From positions 17,690 through 81,689 of the forward strand of contig CANFHU010000012.1 in assembly GCA_947446925.1 (NCBI GenBank): DNA of 64,000 bases. The letters are read 5' to 3'. The position numbers were made by a program, and so were the translations under genes. How positions within the stretch are numbered: position 1 is the first letter of the stretch; the number at the start of each line of letters is the position of its first letter. Origin of the DNA: Flavobacteriia bacterium (GTDB lineage: Bacteria; Bacteroidota; Bacteroidia; Flavobacteriales_D; Crocinitomicaceae). The notes below the pieces were generated by a model, which ran no database searches, was not told the origin of the DNA, and worked only from the letters and a program-made list of their open reading frames with translations. This document shows positions 38,472 to 47,412 of this stretch, one piece after another.

Positions 38472-39733
38472 TCATAGTAGCATTATTTGTTTGTGGTAGT
38501 TTGTTTGGACAAGTTTCAACAACCTCGAGTGCATCTCGTATATTGCAGAATGTATTGGATTCTTTAGAGAATAAATATCCCAAAGTAATTGAAAATCCAG
38601 AAAAATACCGTTTCAAAATTGTATTTACAGAAATTAAGCGAACCAAAGAAAAGGTTAGTCTTGAAACGGTTGGTTTTCGAATGGATGAAAAAGAATATTT
38701 ATATCCAGCAAGTATAGTGAAACTTCCAACCATTTTAATTGGTATGGAGGAATATAATAAGATACACAAAATTCGTTCGCGCGTAACCTATGAAACTTTG
38801 TTGAAGTTCAATAAAGAAAAAGGATGTATGCCAACTGCTTTTTCCGTAAAGGTTGGTAATAAGTTGGAATACTATACCTTAGATTTGTTTACAAAACAAA
38901 TGTTAGGTATTTCGGATAACGATGCATATAATCGTATGTTTGACTTTGTGGGACAACAGCAACTGAACCGACGATTGAAGGAATTGAAATATCAAGATGG
39001 AAAAATCATCCGTAAGTTTGTATTAAATTGTTCCTTAGACCAAAACAGAATTAGTGATTCGTATGTTTTTTTAGGGAGAAGAAATGAATGGTTATATAAC
39101 CGTCGAGGAATTACAAATCCGGATACAATTTTAACAGATTCAACGTACAAAATTGGTAAAGCATACGAAGGTTTGGATAAAAAAATTGTTCCTCGTCCGT
39201 TTGATTTCTCACGTCAAAATAACCTTGAGTTAGTCGATTTACATAAAACATTGAATGGAGTTGTTTTTCCAAAGTCTGAATTTGCACACACGTTTGATAT
39301 TACCGAAGAGCAACGCAAATATGTATTGCAAAATATGGGTAAATATCCTGCTGAATTCACGTTAGATTTTAATCCAAAAGATTTTCCAGCTACCTATAAA
39401 AAATATTTATTTTTCGGAAAAGATACAAATACGAACTATACAAATGACAGTTTGAGTCGTTTTCGTTCTTTCAATGTAGTTGGCTTATCCTTTGGATGTG
39501 CAATTGACGCAGCATACCTTGTTGATCTAGATACAGGAAAAGAATTTGTGTTAACGGTTGGAATCTATGCGAATGAAGACGAAGTCATTAACGATGCAAA
39601 ATACGATTACGAAACATTAGCCTATCCATTAATGAAAGATATTGGTCTTTTGATCATGAACCAACTTCCGGAAAATAAAGAAAATGTAACGTTTTTGAGG
39701 GAGATGGTTGGAGAGATTGGTTTGAAGCGCTAA
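38456..39733 (+). CDS. Exported serine hydrolase of the beta-lactamase class A fold
   Basis: 425 residues. Signal peptide about 1-19 (ending SLFGQ). Catalytic S-x-x-K at Ser86-Lys89 (YPASIVKLPT) and S-D-N at 153-155 (GISDNDAYN), as in the beta-lactamase-2 family (PF13354). It is longer than class A beta-lactamases (about 290 aa) and has a large middle insertion, so a peptidase or esterase acting on the envelope is as likely as antibiotic hydrolysis. The start lies inside the permease gene. Stop is 6 bases from the convergent dnaX stop. Confidence 0.85.
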   Translation: MGKTLIIVALFVCGSLFGQVSTTSSASRILQNVLDSLENKYPKVIENPEKYRFKIVFTEIKRTKEKVSLETVGFRMDEKEYLYPASIVKLPTILIGMEEYNKIHKIRSRVTYETLLKFNKEKGCMPTAFSVKVGNKLEYYTLDLFTKQMLGISDNDAYNRMFDFVGQQQLNRRLKELKYQDGKIIRKFVLNCSLDQNRISDSYVFLGRRNEWLYNRRGITNPDTILTDSTYKIGKAYEGLDKKIVPRPFDFSRQNNLELVDLHKTLNGVVFPKSEFAHTFDITEEQRKYVLQNMGKYPAEFTLDFNPKDFPATYKKYLFFGKDTNTNYTNDSLSRFRSFNVVGLSFGCAIDAAYLVDLDTGKEFVLTVGIYANEDEVINDAKYDYETLAYPLMKDIGLLIMNQLPENKENVTFLREMVGEIGLKR

Positions 39734-39739
39734 TTTTAG

Positions 39740-40357
39740 TTAATACTCCACATCTAAGTTAAACGTCTTTTGTAAGGTAAACAAATTGGGGTTTTTACGC
39801 GCTAAAGCATTGAAACGATCTTTTCCAGTTTGGTGTTTGACGTTTTCTTCTACATTTTCAGAAATACTGAAATCTACTGTAATTGACCAATTTTTAAGAT
39901 TTTCACGTAAGTATTCGATCAATTCAGAAATGTGTGTTTGGATGTAATCAATTTGCACTTGGTTGTCCACTTCGTGATTGATGTGAAATTCTCCGATAAT
40001 TTTTGGATCACGTTTTACCATGGCTAAGTAAATCGTATCATTACCATCTTCCTTCATTTTAAAGGCAAATTTCTTCCAAAACATTTTAAGTTGATCGGTA
40101 GAGAAAGGAGTTTTTGGTCGGTTTGCATGATTCGCACCTCCTTCTATGGCATCTTCCACTTTTTTAGCGGTTAATTCCTTGATGGAAAGTAAGTTTGTTT
40201 GTACCTCTCCACTGATTTTCTCCATGGATTTAGGTTCCTTTTTGAGGGAAATTTCCGCGTAAGAAGGGATGTTTGTAGGTGCTTTTACTGGTGTTGCAGG
40301 TGCATTTTTATCTGCTTGACCAAAGAATGGAATTAGAGTAACGAAATCAGTTAATCC
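39740..40357 (-). CDS. dnaX: DnaX tau C-terminal extension, read by -1 frameshift from dnaX
   Basis: This frame is open, without a stop, from the A10 tract of dnaX down to 39740. It continues the protein as GLTDFVTLIPFFGQADKNAPATPVK... and then MEKISGEVQTNLLSIKELTAKK (internal ATG at 40225). The C-terminal block (FSTDQLKMFWKKFAFKM...FNALARKNPNLFTLQKTFNLDVEY) is the usual end of Bacteroidota DnaX. A shift by -1 from the upstream frame joins the two into a 575-residue tau. An independent start at 40225 is possible but less likely. Confidence 0.85.
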   Translation of the reverse strand, partial: GLTDFVTLIPFFGQADKNAPATPVKAPTNIPSYAEISLKKEPKSMEKISGEVQTNLLSIKELTAKKVEDAIEGGANHANRPKTPFSTDQLKMFWKKFAFKMKEDGNDTIYLAMVKRDPKIIGEFHINHEVDNQVQIDYIQTHISELIEYLRENLKNWSITVDFSISENVEENVKHQTGKDRFNALARKNPNLFTLQKTFNLDVEY

Positions 40358-41466
40358 TTTTTTTTTTCAATCTCATTTTTAATTGAACAAATTTGCATGA
40401 TGGCAAGTTCAACTAGAAGTCGTTGATTTTTAGAAGCTTTATATTCTACATCTGCTTTACTTAGCACGCCCATGGCACGTAAGATAAAAGGTGTTTCAAT
40501 TGCTTTTGCTTGTTCCGAGAATCGATTCTCGACACTATCACCAACTTCCAATAATTTTACAGTTCGCATGTCTTTACAAACTAATAAATTACGGAAATGG
40601 TCCGCTAAGCCAACAATGAAATTGTGACCATCAAATCCTTTTTCAAGAATATCATTGAATAACAATAAACATGCTGGAATATCTTCTTTCATCGCATTGT
40701 CTACGATACGGAAGTAATAATCGTAATCTAAGATGTTTAGGTTGTCGATAACTGCTTGATAGGTCAAATTATTTCCAGCAAAACTGACTATTTGATCAAA
40801 AATAGAAAGTGCATCACGAAGAGCTCCTTCCGCTTTTTGTGCAATCAAGTGTAATGCTTCCGAGTCAGCACTTATACCTTCTTTTACAGCGATGTAGGAA
40901 AGGTGATCAGCAATATCTTTGATTTTAATTCTATGGAAGTCGAAAATTTGACAACGGGAAAGAATTGTAGGAATAATTTTATGTTTTTCTGTCGTAGCCA
41001 AAATAAAGATGGCATGTGCAGGTGGTTCTTCTAATGTTTTCAAAAACGCATTGAATGCAGAATTTGATAACATGTGAACCTCATCAATAATATACACTTT
41101 GTGTGTACCAATTTGAGGAGCGATGCGCACTTGGTTTACCAACTCGCGGATGTCATCCACCGAGTTGTTAGAAGCAGCATCTAGTTCATATACATTTAAA
41201 GAAGCACCAGAATTAAAAGAAGTACAAGATTCACATTGATCACATGCCTCTATGCTTTCCGTACGATTAAAACAATTGATTGTTTTTGCTAAGATACGCG
41301 CAGTGGTTGTTTTTCCAACTCCACGAGAACCACAGAATAAAAAAGCTTGTGCCAAGTGATCAATTTTGATCGCATTTTTTAGAGTAGAGGTAATATGCCC
41401 TTGTCCCACGACAGTGTCGAAGGTCTGGGGTCTATACTTTCTAGCCGATACTACGAAATCGCTCAT
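40351..41466 (-). CDS. dnaX: DNA polymerase III subunit gamma/tau (zero-frame gamma-like product)
   Basis: 371 residues from ATG 41466. RKYRPQTFDTVVGQGH, Walker A GSRGVGKTTTA (near 48), four zinc-binding Cys (NCFNRTESIEACDQCESC), Walker B VYIIDEVHMLS, sensor 1 LATTEKHKIIPTILSRCQIF, then domain III up to KNEIEKKKD and a stop. This is the clamp-loader ATPase core; the missing tau part is in the -1 frame just downstream. So the gene yields either gamma (371 aa) or tau (575 aa), unless the tract is a sequencing error. Confidence 0.95.
   Translation of the reverse strand: MSDFVVSARKYRPQTFDTVVGQGHITSTLKNAIKIDHLAQAFLFCGSRGVGKTTTARILAKTINCFNRTESIEACDQCESCTSFNSGASLNVYELDAASNNSVDDIRELVNQVRIAPQIGTHKVYIIDEVHMLSNSAFNAFLKTLEEPPAHAIFILATTEKHKIIPTILSRCQIFDFHRIKIKDIADHLSYIAVKEGISADSEALHLIAQKAEGALRDALSIFDQIVSFAGNNLTYQAVIDNLNILDYDYYFRIVDNAMKEDIPACLLLFNDILEKGFDGHNFIVGLADHFRNLLVCKDMRTVKLLEVGDSVENRFSEQAKAIETPFILRAMGVLSKADVEYKASKNQRLLVELAIMQICSIKNEIEKKKD
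40358..40367 (-). other. A10 slippery tract in dnaX (programmed frameshift or transcript slippage)
   Basis: Ten consecutive A on the coding strand, in-frame GAA AAA AAA AAG GAT TAA. The zero frame stops four codons later at 40351-40353; the -1 frame stays open to tau. A weak hairpin (GGATTA / TAATTCC) follows. Runs of A at this place in dnaX produce gamma and tau in E. coli (ribosomal -1 shift) and Thermus (RNA polymerase slippage). Confidence 0.75.
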
Positions 41467-41676
41467 TACTTGTTTTTTCTTTTGCGTAACAAATGTACAA
41501 AGACTTTCGGAGATTCAAAAGTATTACTTACGAACAAATATTATAATGAAATTAATTTATCGGACACTAGTGATATGAAAAACAAAAAATAGGACTTCTA
41601 TATTGTATTAAACCAGTTTTATATTGTTAGTTATATAATTTTAGAATTTTTAAATTTAATTTTTCAAATCCTCACC

Positions 41677-42450
41677 TCAATAAAATTTATCCTCGTTCCA
41701 TTTGGATGGATTTTTTTCAATATAATTTTGAATATTTTCAAAGGAAAATGTATTACGAATAATATGATCGTGATAATTGGATTGCCATTTAAATTTAGGG
41801 TTGATTTTCCGATTATTTATGGTGACGATTCGTTTGTATTGATTTATTATCACGCCAATTGTGCCCGGTTTCCATTGTTCATTTTTCCCGCCGTTTTTCG
41901 GTTTTTCGGTTTCGATGTGTTTGGTTGATGTAGGGGTTGTTGGTGAAATATGGAATTGTTGTGGCGCGGATGCAATTGTCGGGGATGATGGTGATGCGAT
42001 GGTTAACGGGTATGGGCGTGACGATGTGGACGCGGTTGACGATGGGGACGCAGATACGCCCAATTTGGGCGTATCTACCCCATACCCGTCACACCCAACC
42101 GTCACGTCCCCGCCATTACATCCATTTCCCACAACGTATTCCGTTATATCACAACCATTTGTATTATTTGTTGTTTTATCAATTATCAATATCCCATGCG
42201 TATGGTTTGGCATTACGACAAAATTTCCTAATTCAATGAATGGAAAATGTTTCGGGATATCCAACCAAAAACGGGTTGCGTTTTCACCTAATTCATTCAA
42301 ATGCATTTCACCATTTATAATTTTCCCGAAAAAATGTTCTCTATTTTGTGTACAGATGGTAATAAAATAGGCTGCATTGGTACTATAATCCCAATTTTTC
42401 AAACGATTGGATGGAATTCGATATTTGTTTTTAAATTTTAATTCTGACAT
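41677..42450 (-). CDS. REP-associated tyrosine transposase (Y1_Tnp / RAYT-like) with low-complexity insert
   Basis: 257 residues. N-terminal YFITICTQNREHFFG and the HUH pair His83-x-His85 (VVMPNHTHGILII) identify the Y1 HUH transposase fold (PF01797). The C-terminal block GTIGVIINQYKR...FKWQSNYHDHIIRN...NYIEKNPSKW is the Bacteroidota RAYT version; candidate catalytic tyrosines lie in it. Residues about 95-190 are a G-, S-, T- and P-rich low-complexity insert not needed for the fold, encoded by a GC-rich palindromic stretch (41990-42130). RAYTs are single-copy domesticated transposases acting on REP palindromes; REP-like hairpins are seen at 23702 and 28800. No IS ends found around the gene. 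Confidence 0.88.
   Translation of the reverse strand: MSELKFKNKYRIPSNRLKNWDYSTNAAYFITICTQNREHFFGKIINGEMHLNELGENATRFWLDIPKHFPFIELGNFVVMPNHTHGILIIDKTTNNTNGCDITEYVVGNGCNGGDVTVGCDGYGVDTPKLGVSASPSSTASTSSRPYPLTIASPSSPTIASAPQQFHISPTTPTSTKHIETEKPKNGGKNEQWKPGTIGVIINQYKRIVTINNRKINPKFKWQSNYHDHIIRNTFSFENIQNYIEKNPSKWNEDKFY
42049..42077. repeat. Palindromes inside the transposase gene
   Basis: Perfect 12-bp arms AGATACGCCCAA / TTGGGCGTATCT around one T, about 42052-42076. Farther out, ACGGGTATGGG near 42006 pairs with CCCATACCCGT near 42079, so the GC-rich block can fold into nested hairpins. Confidence 0.6.
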
Positions 42451-42737
42451 ATTATACTGATTTTTAATTCATTCTTAATTGGTTTAAATTGAGTTTTTAA
42501 GGAGAATATTTTCCTCCTATTCATATTAAATTAGTGAAAAAGATGATTTAAAAAAATAGATATTTTAAAAAAAACAGACTGTTTTTACAGAAAATTTCAA
42601 TGATAAATTTTACTCTGTGATGGTATTTAAAATCAACAGTATTCTTGACAAAAATCAGTTTTTTCAATAGTCCATATCATAAACTTAGAATTTCTTTTCT
42701 GTCAATTTTGTAAGAAGAAAAATTAATCAAGAATAGT
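42451..42737. other. Intergenic region before paaA
   Basis: AT-rich, no ORF. A small AGGAG / CTCCT hairpin lies near 42500. No clear TAnnTTTG box for paaA was found. Confidence 0.4.
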
Positions 42738-43676
42738 ATGGAATTGACCCAAGTAACAAAAGAAACGTTATTGAAAGAATTTCAAGCGAAGATAGATGCG
42801 GATGTAAAGATTGAACCGAACGATTGGATGCCGGAAGATTATCGTACCCATCTAATTCGTCAGATTTCGCAACATGCACACTCGGAAGTGATTGGTATGC
42901 AGCCAGAAGGAAACTGGATTACGCGTGCCCCGAGTTTGAGAAGTAAAAAGATTTTGTTAGCGAAGATTCAAGATGAAGGTGGACATGGATTGTATCTATA
43001 CAGTGCTGCTGAAACTTTGGGTGTGAGTCGTGATCAATTCATTCAATGGTTGCATGAAGGAAAGGCGAAGTATTCTTCCATTTTTAATTATCCAACCTTG
43101 AATTGGGCAGATATAGGTGCGATAGGTTGGTTAGTGGACGGTGCAGCAATTACGAATCAAGTTTCCTTGCAACGCACGTCTTATGGTCCATATGCAAGAG
43201 CGATGGTACGTATTTGTAAAGAAGAATCGTTTCACCAACGTCAAGGCTACGAAATCATGTGGAAAATGATGGAAGGAACGAAAGAGCAACGCGCAATGGC
43301 ACAAGATGCGATTAACCGTTGGTGGTGGCCAGCATTGATGATGTTTGGACCAAAAGATGGTGATTCTCCTCGTTCCAGTACCGCGATGAAGTATAAAATT
43401 AAGCGCGAAACCAATGATCAATTACGAGAGAAATTTATCCAAAAAACAATTCCACAAGCACATTTAATTGGGTTAAACATTCCTGATCCTGCGATTTCGT
43501 TATTGGAAAATGGAACGTATACGCACGGAGAAATCGATTGGAGCGAATTCTGGTCGGTGGTGAATGGAGATGGACCATGTAACAAACAACGATTAGATCA
43601 CCATATTAAGTACCACGAAGAAGGTGCATGGGTACGTGAATGTGCACAAGCATTTGAAGATTATTTAATGAAATAA
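42738..43676 (+). CDS. paaA: 1,2-phenylacetyl-CoA epoxidase, catalytic subunit PaaA
   Basis: 312 residues. Ferritin-like di-iron fold with two E-x-x-H ligand motifs: [15 protein letters not shown] and [13 protein letters not shown]. Also conserved [18 protein letters not shown] and [13 protein letters not shown]. Catalyses oxygen-dependent epoxidation of phenylacetyl-CoA, the ring-activating step of aerobic phenylacetate breakdown, in a complex with PaaB, C, D and E. First gene of the paa cluster here. Confidence 0.97.
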   Translation: MELTQVTKETLLKEFQAKIDADVKIEPNDWMPEDYRTHLIRQISQHAHSEVIGMQPEGNWITRAPSLRSKKILLAKIQDEGGHGLYLYSAAETLGVSRDQFIQWLHEGKAKYSSIFNYPTLNWADIGAIGWLVDGAAITNQVSLQRTSYGPYARAMVRICKEESFHQRQGYEIMWKMMEGTKEQRAMAQDAINRWWWPALMMFGPKDGDSPRSSTAMKYKIKRETNDQLREKFIQKTIPQAHLIGLNIPDPAISLLENGTYTHGEIDWSEFWSVVNGDGPCNKQRLDHHIKYHEEGAWVRECAQAFEDYLMK

Positions 43677-43686
43677 AATATATACT

Positions 43687-44136
43687 ATGAAAATCGATAA
43701 AGATGCATTGAAAAAAGTAATGATTTCCAATTATGAGAATATCATTGCAGAACTAAAAGAAGAGTTAGCAACCAAAAAAGGATCGTCTGATTTAGATGAG
43801 AACGATACCTTGGATCCAGAGGATTATTCGACACAAACTGTTTCGAACGTCATGGTGGATTTACTGAAAGAACAAGTAACAAAAACAGAGAAAGATTTGG
43901 AGCGTATTCATCAAATTGATTTTTCACCGAAAGAGGAAGCAAGTGTTGGTGCATTGGTTACAACCGATATGTTTAATTTTTTTCTAGGAGTTGCGACAGT
44001 GCCTTTTTTGTATGAACATAAACAAATCGTTGGGGTTTCAGTAAGTGCACCAATTTTTGTAAATATTAAAGGAAAAAAAGTAGGGGATACGTTTACTTTT
44101 TCAGGACATCAATATACTATACACATGATTCAATAA
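43687..44136 (+). CDS. GreA/GreB-like fold protein within the paa operon
   Basis: 149 residues, between paaA (10-base gap) and paaB (13-base gap). An N-terminal helical hairpin-like region (1-80, acidic, with LKEQVTKTEKDLERI) is followed by a beta-rich C-terminal part (VGALVTTDMFNFFLGVATVPF...GKKVGDTFTFSGHQYTIHMIQ) that looks like a Gre/FKBP-like C-domain. Such short Gre-like proteins are frequent in Bacteroidota and mostly uncharacterised. Placement inside the epoxygenase operon is unusual; it could modulate transcription or act on the complex, but this is not shown. Confidence 0.65.
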   Translation: MKIDKDALKKVMISNYENIIAELKEELATKKGSSDLDENDTLDPEDYSTQTVSNVMVDLLKEQVTKTEKDLERIHQIDFSPKEEASVGALVTTDMFNFFLGVATVPFLYEHKQIVGVSVSAPIFVNIKGKKVGDTFTFSGHQYTIHMIQ

Positions 44137-44149
44137 TAAACATTTAACG

Positions 44150-44443
44150 ATGAGTAATCAAGATACACAAGGACAACTTTGGGAAGTTTTTATTCAAAGT
44201 AAAGCAGGTCAGCCTTATAAGCATGCGGGGGCTGTACATGGGTATGATAAAAATATGGCAATTAATAATGCACGTGATACCTATACACGTCGCGGTGAAG
44301 GTACCGGCTTATGGGTGGTTCTCAGTTCAGAAATAGTTGCGGTAACTTTAGAAGAAGACGCAAGTTTTTTTGAACCTGCGAATGATAAAATTTATAGACA
44401 TCCAACGTTTTATAATCTTCCAGAAGGAGTGAAAAATATGTAA
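44150..44443 (+). CDS. paaB: 1,2-phenylacetyl-CoA epoxidase subunit PaaB
   Basis: 97 residues: WEVFIQSKAGQPYKHAGAVHGYDKNMAINNARDTYTRRGEG is the standard PaaB pattern. Small bridging subunit linking PaaAC heterodimers. Two bases separate it from paaC. Confidence 0.96.
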   Translation: MSNQDTQGQLWEVFIQSKAGQPYKHAGAVHGYDKNMAINNARDTYTRRGEGTGLWVVLSSEIVAVTLEEDASFFEPANDKIYRHPTFYNLPEGVKNM

Positions 44444-44445
44444 TT

Positions 44446-45192
44446 ATGAATAAAGTACATGACTATTACTTACAAATTGCGGATAATGCGTTAATCTTAA
44501 GTCACCGTTTGAGTGAAAATTGTAGCAAAGGCCCTTTTTTAGAAGAAGATTTGGCAACTACGAATGTTGCCCTGGATTTCATTGGATTGGCTGAATCTAT
44601 TTATGAAGAGATAGCAAAACAACGTGGTAACTTTATTGGAGATGATTTCGCATACCGAAGAAATGAAAACGAGTATCGTAATGTGTTGTTGGTAGAAAAA
44701 GAAAATGGCGATTTTGCCCAATTAATGACCCGACAATTTTTGATGGATGTTTTTAACTACCATTTCTTTTCCGCATTGACAGAAAGTAAAGATGCTTTCC
44801 TAGTTGCAATTGCCCATAAAACATTGAAAGAAGTAAAGTATCATGTGAAACGTAGTTCTGAATGGATGATACGTTTTGGAAAAGGAACAGAATTATCTAA
44901 GGAAAAAGCGACAAGCGCATTACAAGCCCTTTGGGGGTACTCGAACGAGTTGTTTGAAAACTCTGCAGTAGATACTGAGATGTTAATACAAGGAATCGGT
45001 GTTGATTTATTCTTGCTTCACGAAGCATGGTTGGCTCAAGTACAAACTGTATTAACAACGGCAACGTTAGAGATTCCTACCAAATTTACCGTGTTTAGTG
45101 GAGGTAAAAAAGGAGTGCATACGGAATCATTTGGATATTTATTGGCGGAAATGCAATTTTTGACCAACAAATACCAGGATGCGGTTTGGTAA
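44446..45192 (+). CDS. paaC: 1,2-phenylacetyl-CoA epoxidase subunit PaaC
   Basis: 248 residues, ferritin-like structural subunit pairing with PaaA. Landmarks: LATTNVALDFIGLAESIYEEIA, TRQFLMDVFNYHFFSALTESKD, KEVKYHVKRSSEWMIRFGKGT. Last gene of the cluster: the expected paaD and paaE do not follow; a palindromic terminator and convergent fabG do, so the other subunits must be elsewhere. Confidence 0.96.
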   Translation: MNKVHDYYLQIADNALILSHRLSENCSKGPFLEEDLATTNVALDFIGLAESIYEEIAKQRGNFIGDDFAYRRNENEYRNVLLVEKENGDFAQLMTRQFLMDVFNYHFFSALTESKDAFLVAIAHKTLKEVKYHVKRSSEWMIRFGKGTELSKEKATSALQALWGYSNELFENSAVDTEMLIQGIGVDLFLLHEAWLAQVQTVLTTATLEIPTKFTVFSGGKKGVHTESFGYLLAEMQFLTNKYQDAVW

Positions 45193-45276
45193 AAAACGCG
45201 CGGATAGGTTAAAAAAAACGTAGGGATAGGTTAAAAAAAACGTAGGGATAGGTTAAAAAAAACGTAGGGATAGGGC
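45189..45276 (+). repeat. Four tandem 22-bp repeats after paaC
   Basis: Units AAAAAAACGTAGGGATAGGTT with exact 22-base period (CG anchors at 45197, 45219, 45241, 45263); the first is degenerate and starts at the paaC stop codon. The last forms the left arm of the palindrome at 45255-45300. Confidence 0.9.
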
Positions 45277-45300
45277 ATGCCCTATCCCTACGTTTTTTTT
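45255..45300. terminator. 46-bp perfect palindrome, bidirectional terminator
   Basis: Two 23-base arms with no spacer, centred on GCATGC, with eight A at one end and eight T at the other. It sits between convergent paaC and fabG. The upstream repeat units can also pair with the single right arm. Confidence 0.92.
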
Positions 45301-45312
45301 TATAAAAATTAA

Positions 45313-46059
45313 TTACATCAACATACCACCACAAACGTGAATAGTTTGTCCTGTAATATACGCTGACATATCAGACGCTAGGAATACAGTTGCATTAGCA
45401 ACATCAATTGGGTTTCCACCTCTTTTTAAAGGAATAGAATTTCTCCATTCTTGTACTACTTTTTCGTCTAAAGCAGCAGTCATTTCTGTTTCAATAAATC
45501 CTGGTGCAATTGCGTTGCAACGGATGTTACGGGAACCTAATTCTTGCGCTACTGATTTAGTAAATCCAATTAATCCAGCTTTAGAAGCCGCATAGTTTGC
45601 TTGACCAGCGTTTCCACTAACACCAACAACAGAAGACATATTGATGATAGAACCTTTACGTGCTTTCAACATTGGTTTTTGTACCGCTTTTGTTAAGTTG
45701 AAAGCAGATTTAAGGTTTGTATTGATTACCTCATCCCATTGTTCTTCCGTCATTCGCATTAACAAAGTATCACGCGTAATACCAGCATTATTTATTAATA
45801 CGTCGATAGTACCATAGGTAGCCACTACATCATCAACTAATTTTTGCGCAGCATCAAAATTTCCTGCATCTGATTTGAATCCTTTCGCAACACCGCCGTT
45901 TGCAGAAAGTTCCGCTTCTAATGCTTTTGCTTTTTCTTCCGAAGAAATATATGTGAAAGCAACGATTGCTCCTTGTTTTGCGCATTCTTCAGCAATTGCT
46001 TTCCCAATTCCTCTAGATGCTCCTGTGATAAGAACCACTTTGTCTTGTAACAATTTCAT
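45313..46059 (-). CDS. fabG: 3-oxoacyl-[ACP] reductase FabG
   Basis: 248 residues, short-chain dehydrogenase fold: NADP-binding TGASRGIGKAIA, NNAGITRD, catalytic Ser (NMSSVVG), Tyr-x-x-x-Lys (NYAASKAG) and the C-terminal YITGQTIHVCGGM. The full-length match to FabG supports fatty acid synthesis, reducing 3-oxoacyl-ACP. As many paralogues exist in catabolic clusters, a role with the nearby paa genes cannot be excluded, but they are convergent. Confidence 0.94.
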   Translation of the reverse strand: MKLLQDKVVLITGASRGIGKAIAEECAKQGAIVAFTYISSEEKAKALEAELSANGGVAKGFKSDAGNFDAAQKLVDDVVATYGTIDVLINNAGITRDTLLMRMTEEQWDEVINTNLKSAFNLTKAVQKPMLKARKGSIINMSSVVGVSGNAGQANYAASKAGLIGFTKSVAQELGSRNIRCNAIAPGFIETEMTAALDEKVVQEWRNSIPLKRGGNPIDVANATVFLASDMSAYITGQTIHVCGGMLM

Positions 46060-46156
46060 AGGTTTGAATTTATTTTGGATGTAAAATTACACTTTTACCA
46101 CTTTTATTCTTTTGTTTCGTGTTGATTTTTATACACTAAGGTATGTTTACGAGGAT

Positions 46157-47395
46157 TTAGTCGTGAAAATCTAAATCTTTATCGTGTGTTTCTGGAATTG
46201 TTAAAGTTGCATAAATACCGATCGCGAAACAAATTACACCAACTGCAGCACCGGCCATTATAACATTGGTAGAAGGTTTTAAATAATCAAACAATAACGT
46301 CATTAATATTACTGTACCACGCACAAAATTCGGGATGGTTGTTGCAGCTGTAGAACGAATATTCGTGCCAAATTGTTCTGCGCTGACAGTTACAAACATT
46401 GCCCAATAACCTGTACCTAAACCCAACCAAATACAATAGAAGTAATACATTTTAGCGGTTTTTACGCCAGAGAATAGCAATAAAATAACCCCGATTAACG
46501 TAAAAAACATCATCCAAAAAATTGCTTTTTTTCTGGAATGTAACCAATGACTAATAAATCCACTGGATAAATCGCCGACAGAAATTCCAATATATGCCCA
46601 CATAATAGCCATACCAGGTTTTACTTCTTCTGTTATACCTAATGCGCTTGCAAATTGATTCGCAAACATGGCCAAAATTCCGATGCAAAACCAGGTAGGT
46701 AAACCTATTCCGATGCATTTCATGTAACGAATAAACAGTTCTTTGGATGTGAAAAACATTAAAAAGTTACCTTTTTTAACGGTGTCATTTTGTTTTATTT
46801 GATGAAACATACCAGATTCTACCACACCAACACGAAGAAGGAGTAGACAGATTCCCATGGCACCACCAATCCAATATGCAATAGTCCAATCGCCAGATAA
46901 TTCAACTGTAAAGTTTGCTACGACAGCACCAAGCAAACCGAATCCAGCAACAATCGATGTTCCGATAGCACGCAGATTTTTTGGTAATGATTCAGATACA
47001 AGGGTAATACCAGCGCCTAATTCTCCTGCTAGACCAACACCAGCAATAAAACGGAGTAACATATAGGCAGCGCCTTTATCCATAAAATTAATTTGCGGAA
47101 GGAAACCACATGCAATATTTGCAAGCGAATAGGTAATGATGGATCCAAAAAGTACAGAAAGTCGTCCTTTTTTATCCCCTAAAACACCCCATAATATTCC
47201 GCCTAATAAGAGTCCGGCCATTTGCCAATTCAATATACTTTTACCTACGGTATCTGGATTTATATGCATTGCTTCCAAACTAGGGATACGTACAATTCCA
47301 AAAAGTAATAAGTCATAGATATCTACAAAGTAGCCAAGTGCGGCAACAATTACGGGTAGACTAAATAAGTGTTTTAAGCGTTGCGATGAATTCAT
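46157..47395 (-). CDS. MFS transporter (metabolite:H+ symporter type)
   Basis: 412 residues, about 12 membrane segments. GYFVDIYDLLLFGIVR in helix 1 and the loop GVLGDKKGRLSVLFGS (G-x-x-x-D-K-x-G-R) are MFS signatures; RFIAGVGLAGELGAGITLVSE in helix 4 resembles the metabolite:H+ symporter branch. Substrate unknown, perhaps an organic acid. 17 bases upstream of the giant 47413 gene's end, same strand, so possibly co-transcribed. Confidence 0.9.
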   Translation of the reverse strand: MNSSQRLKHLFSLPVIVAALGYFVDIYDLLLFGIVRIPSLEAMHINPDTVGKSILNWQMAGLLLGGILWGVLGDKKGRLSVLFGSIITYSLANIACGFLPQINFMDKGAAYMLLRFIAGVGLAGELGAGITLVSESLPKNLRAIGTSIVAGFGLLGAVVANFTVELSGDWTIAYWIGGAMGICLLLLRVGVVESGMFHQIKQNDTVKKGNFLMFFTSKELFIRYMKCIGIGLPTWFCIGILAMFANQFASALGITEEVKPGMAIMWAYIGISVGDLSSGFISHWLHSRKKAIFWMMFFTLIGVILLLFSGVKTAKMYYFYCIWLGLGTGYWAMFVTVSAEQFGTNIRSTAATTIPNFVRGTVILMTLLFDYLKPSTNVIMAGAAVGVICFAIGIYATLTIPETHDKDLDFHD

Positions 47396-47412
47396 GCATT
47401 AAAAATAAAAGT

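Noticed and set aside
41861..42370. 169-aa plus-strand ORF over the transposase
   Set aside because: Antisense shadow of the low-complexity insert; the HUH transposase on the minus strand is clearly the gene.
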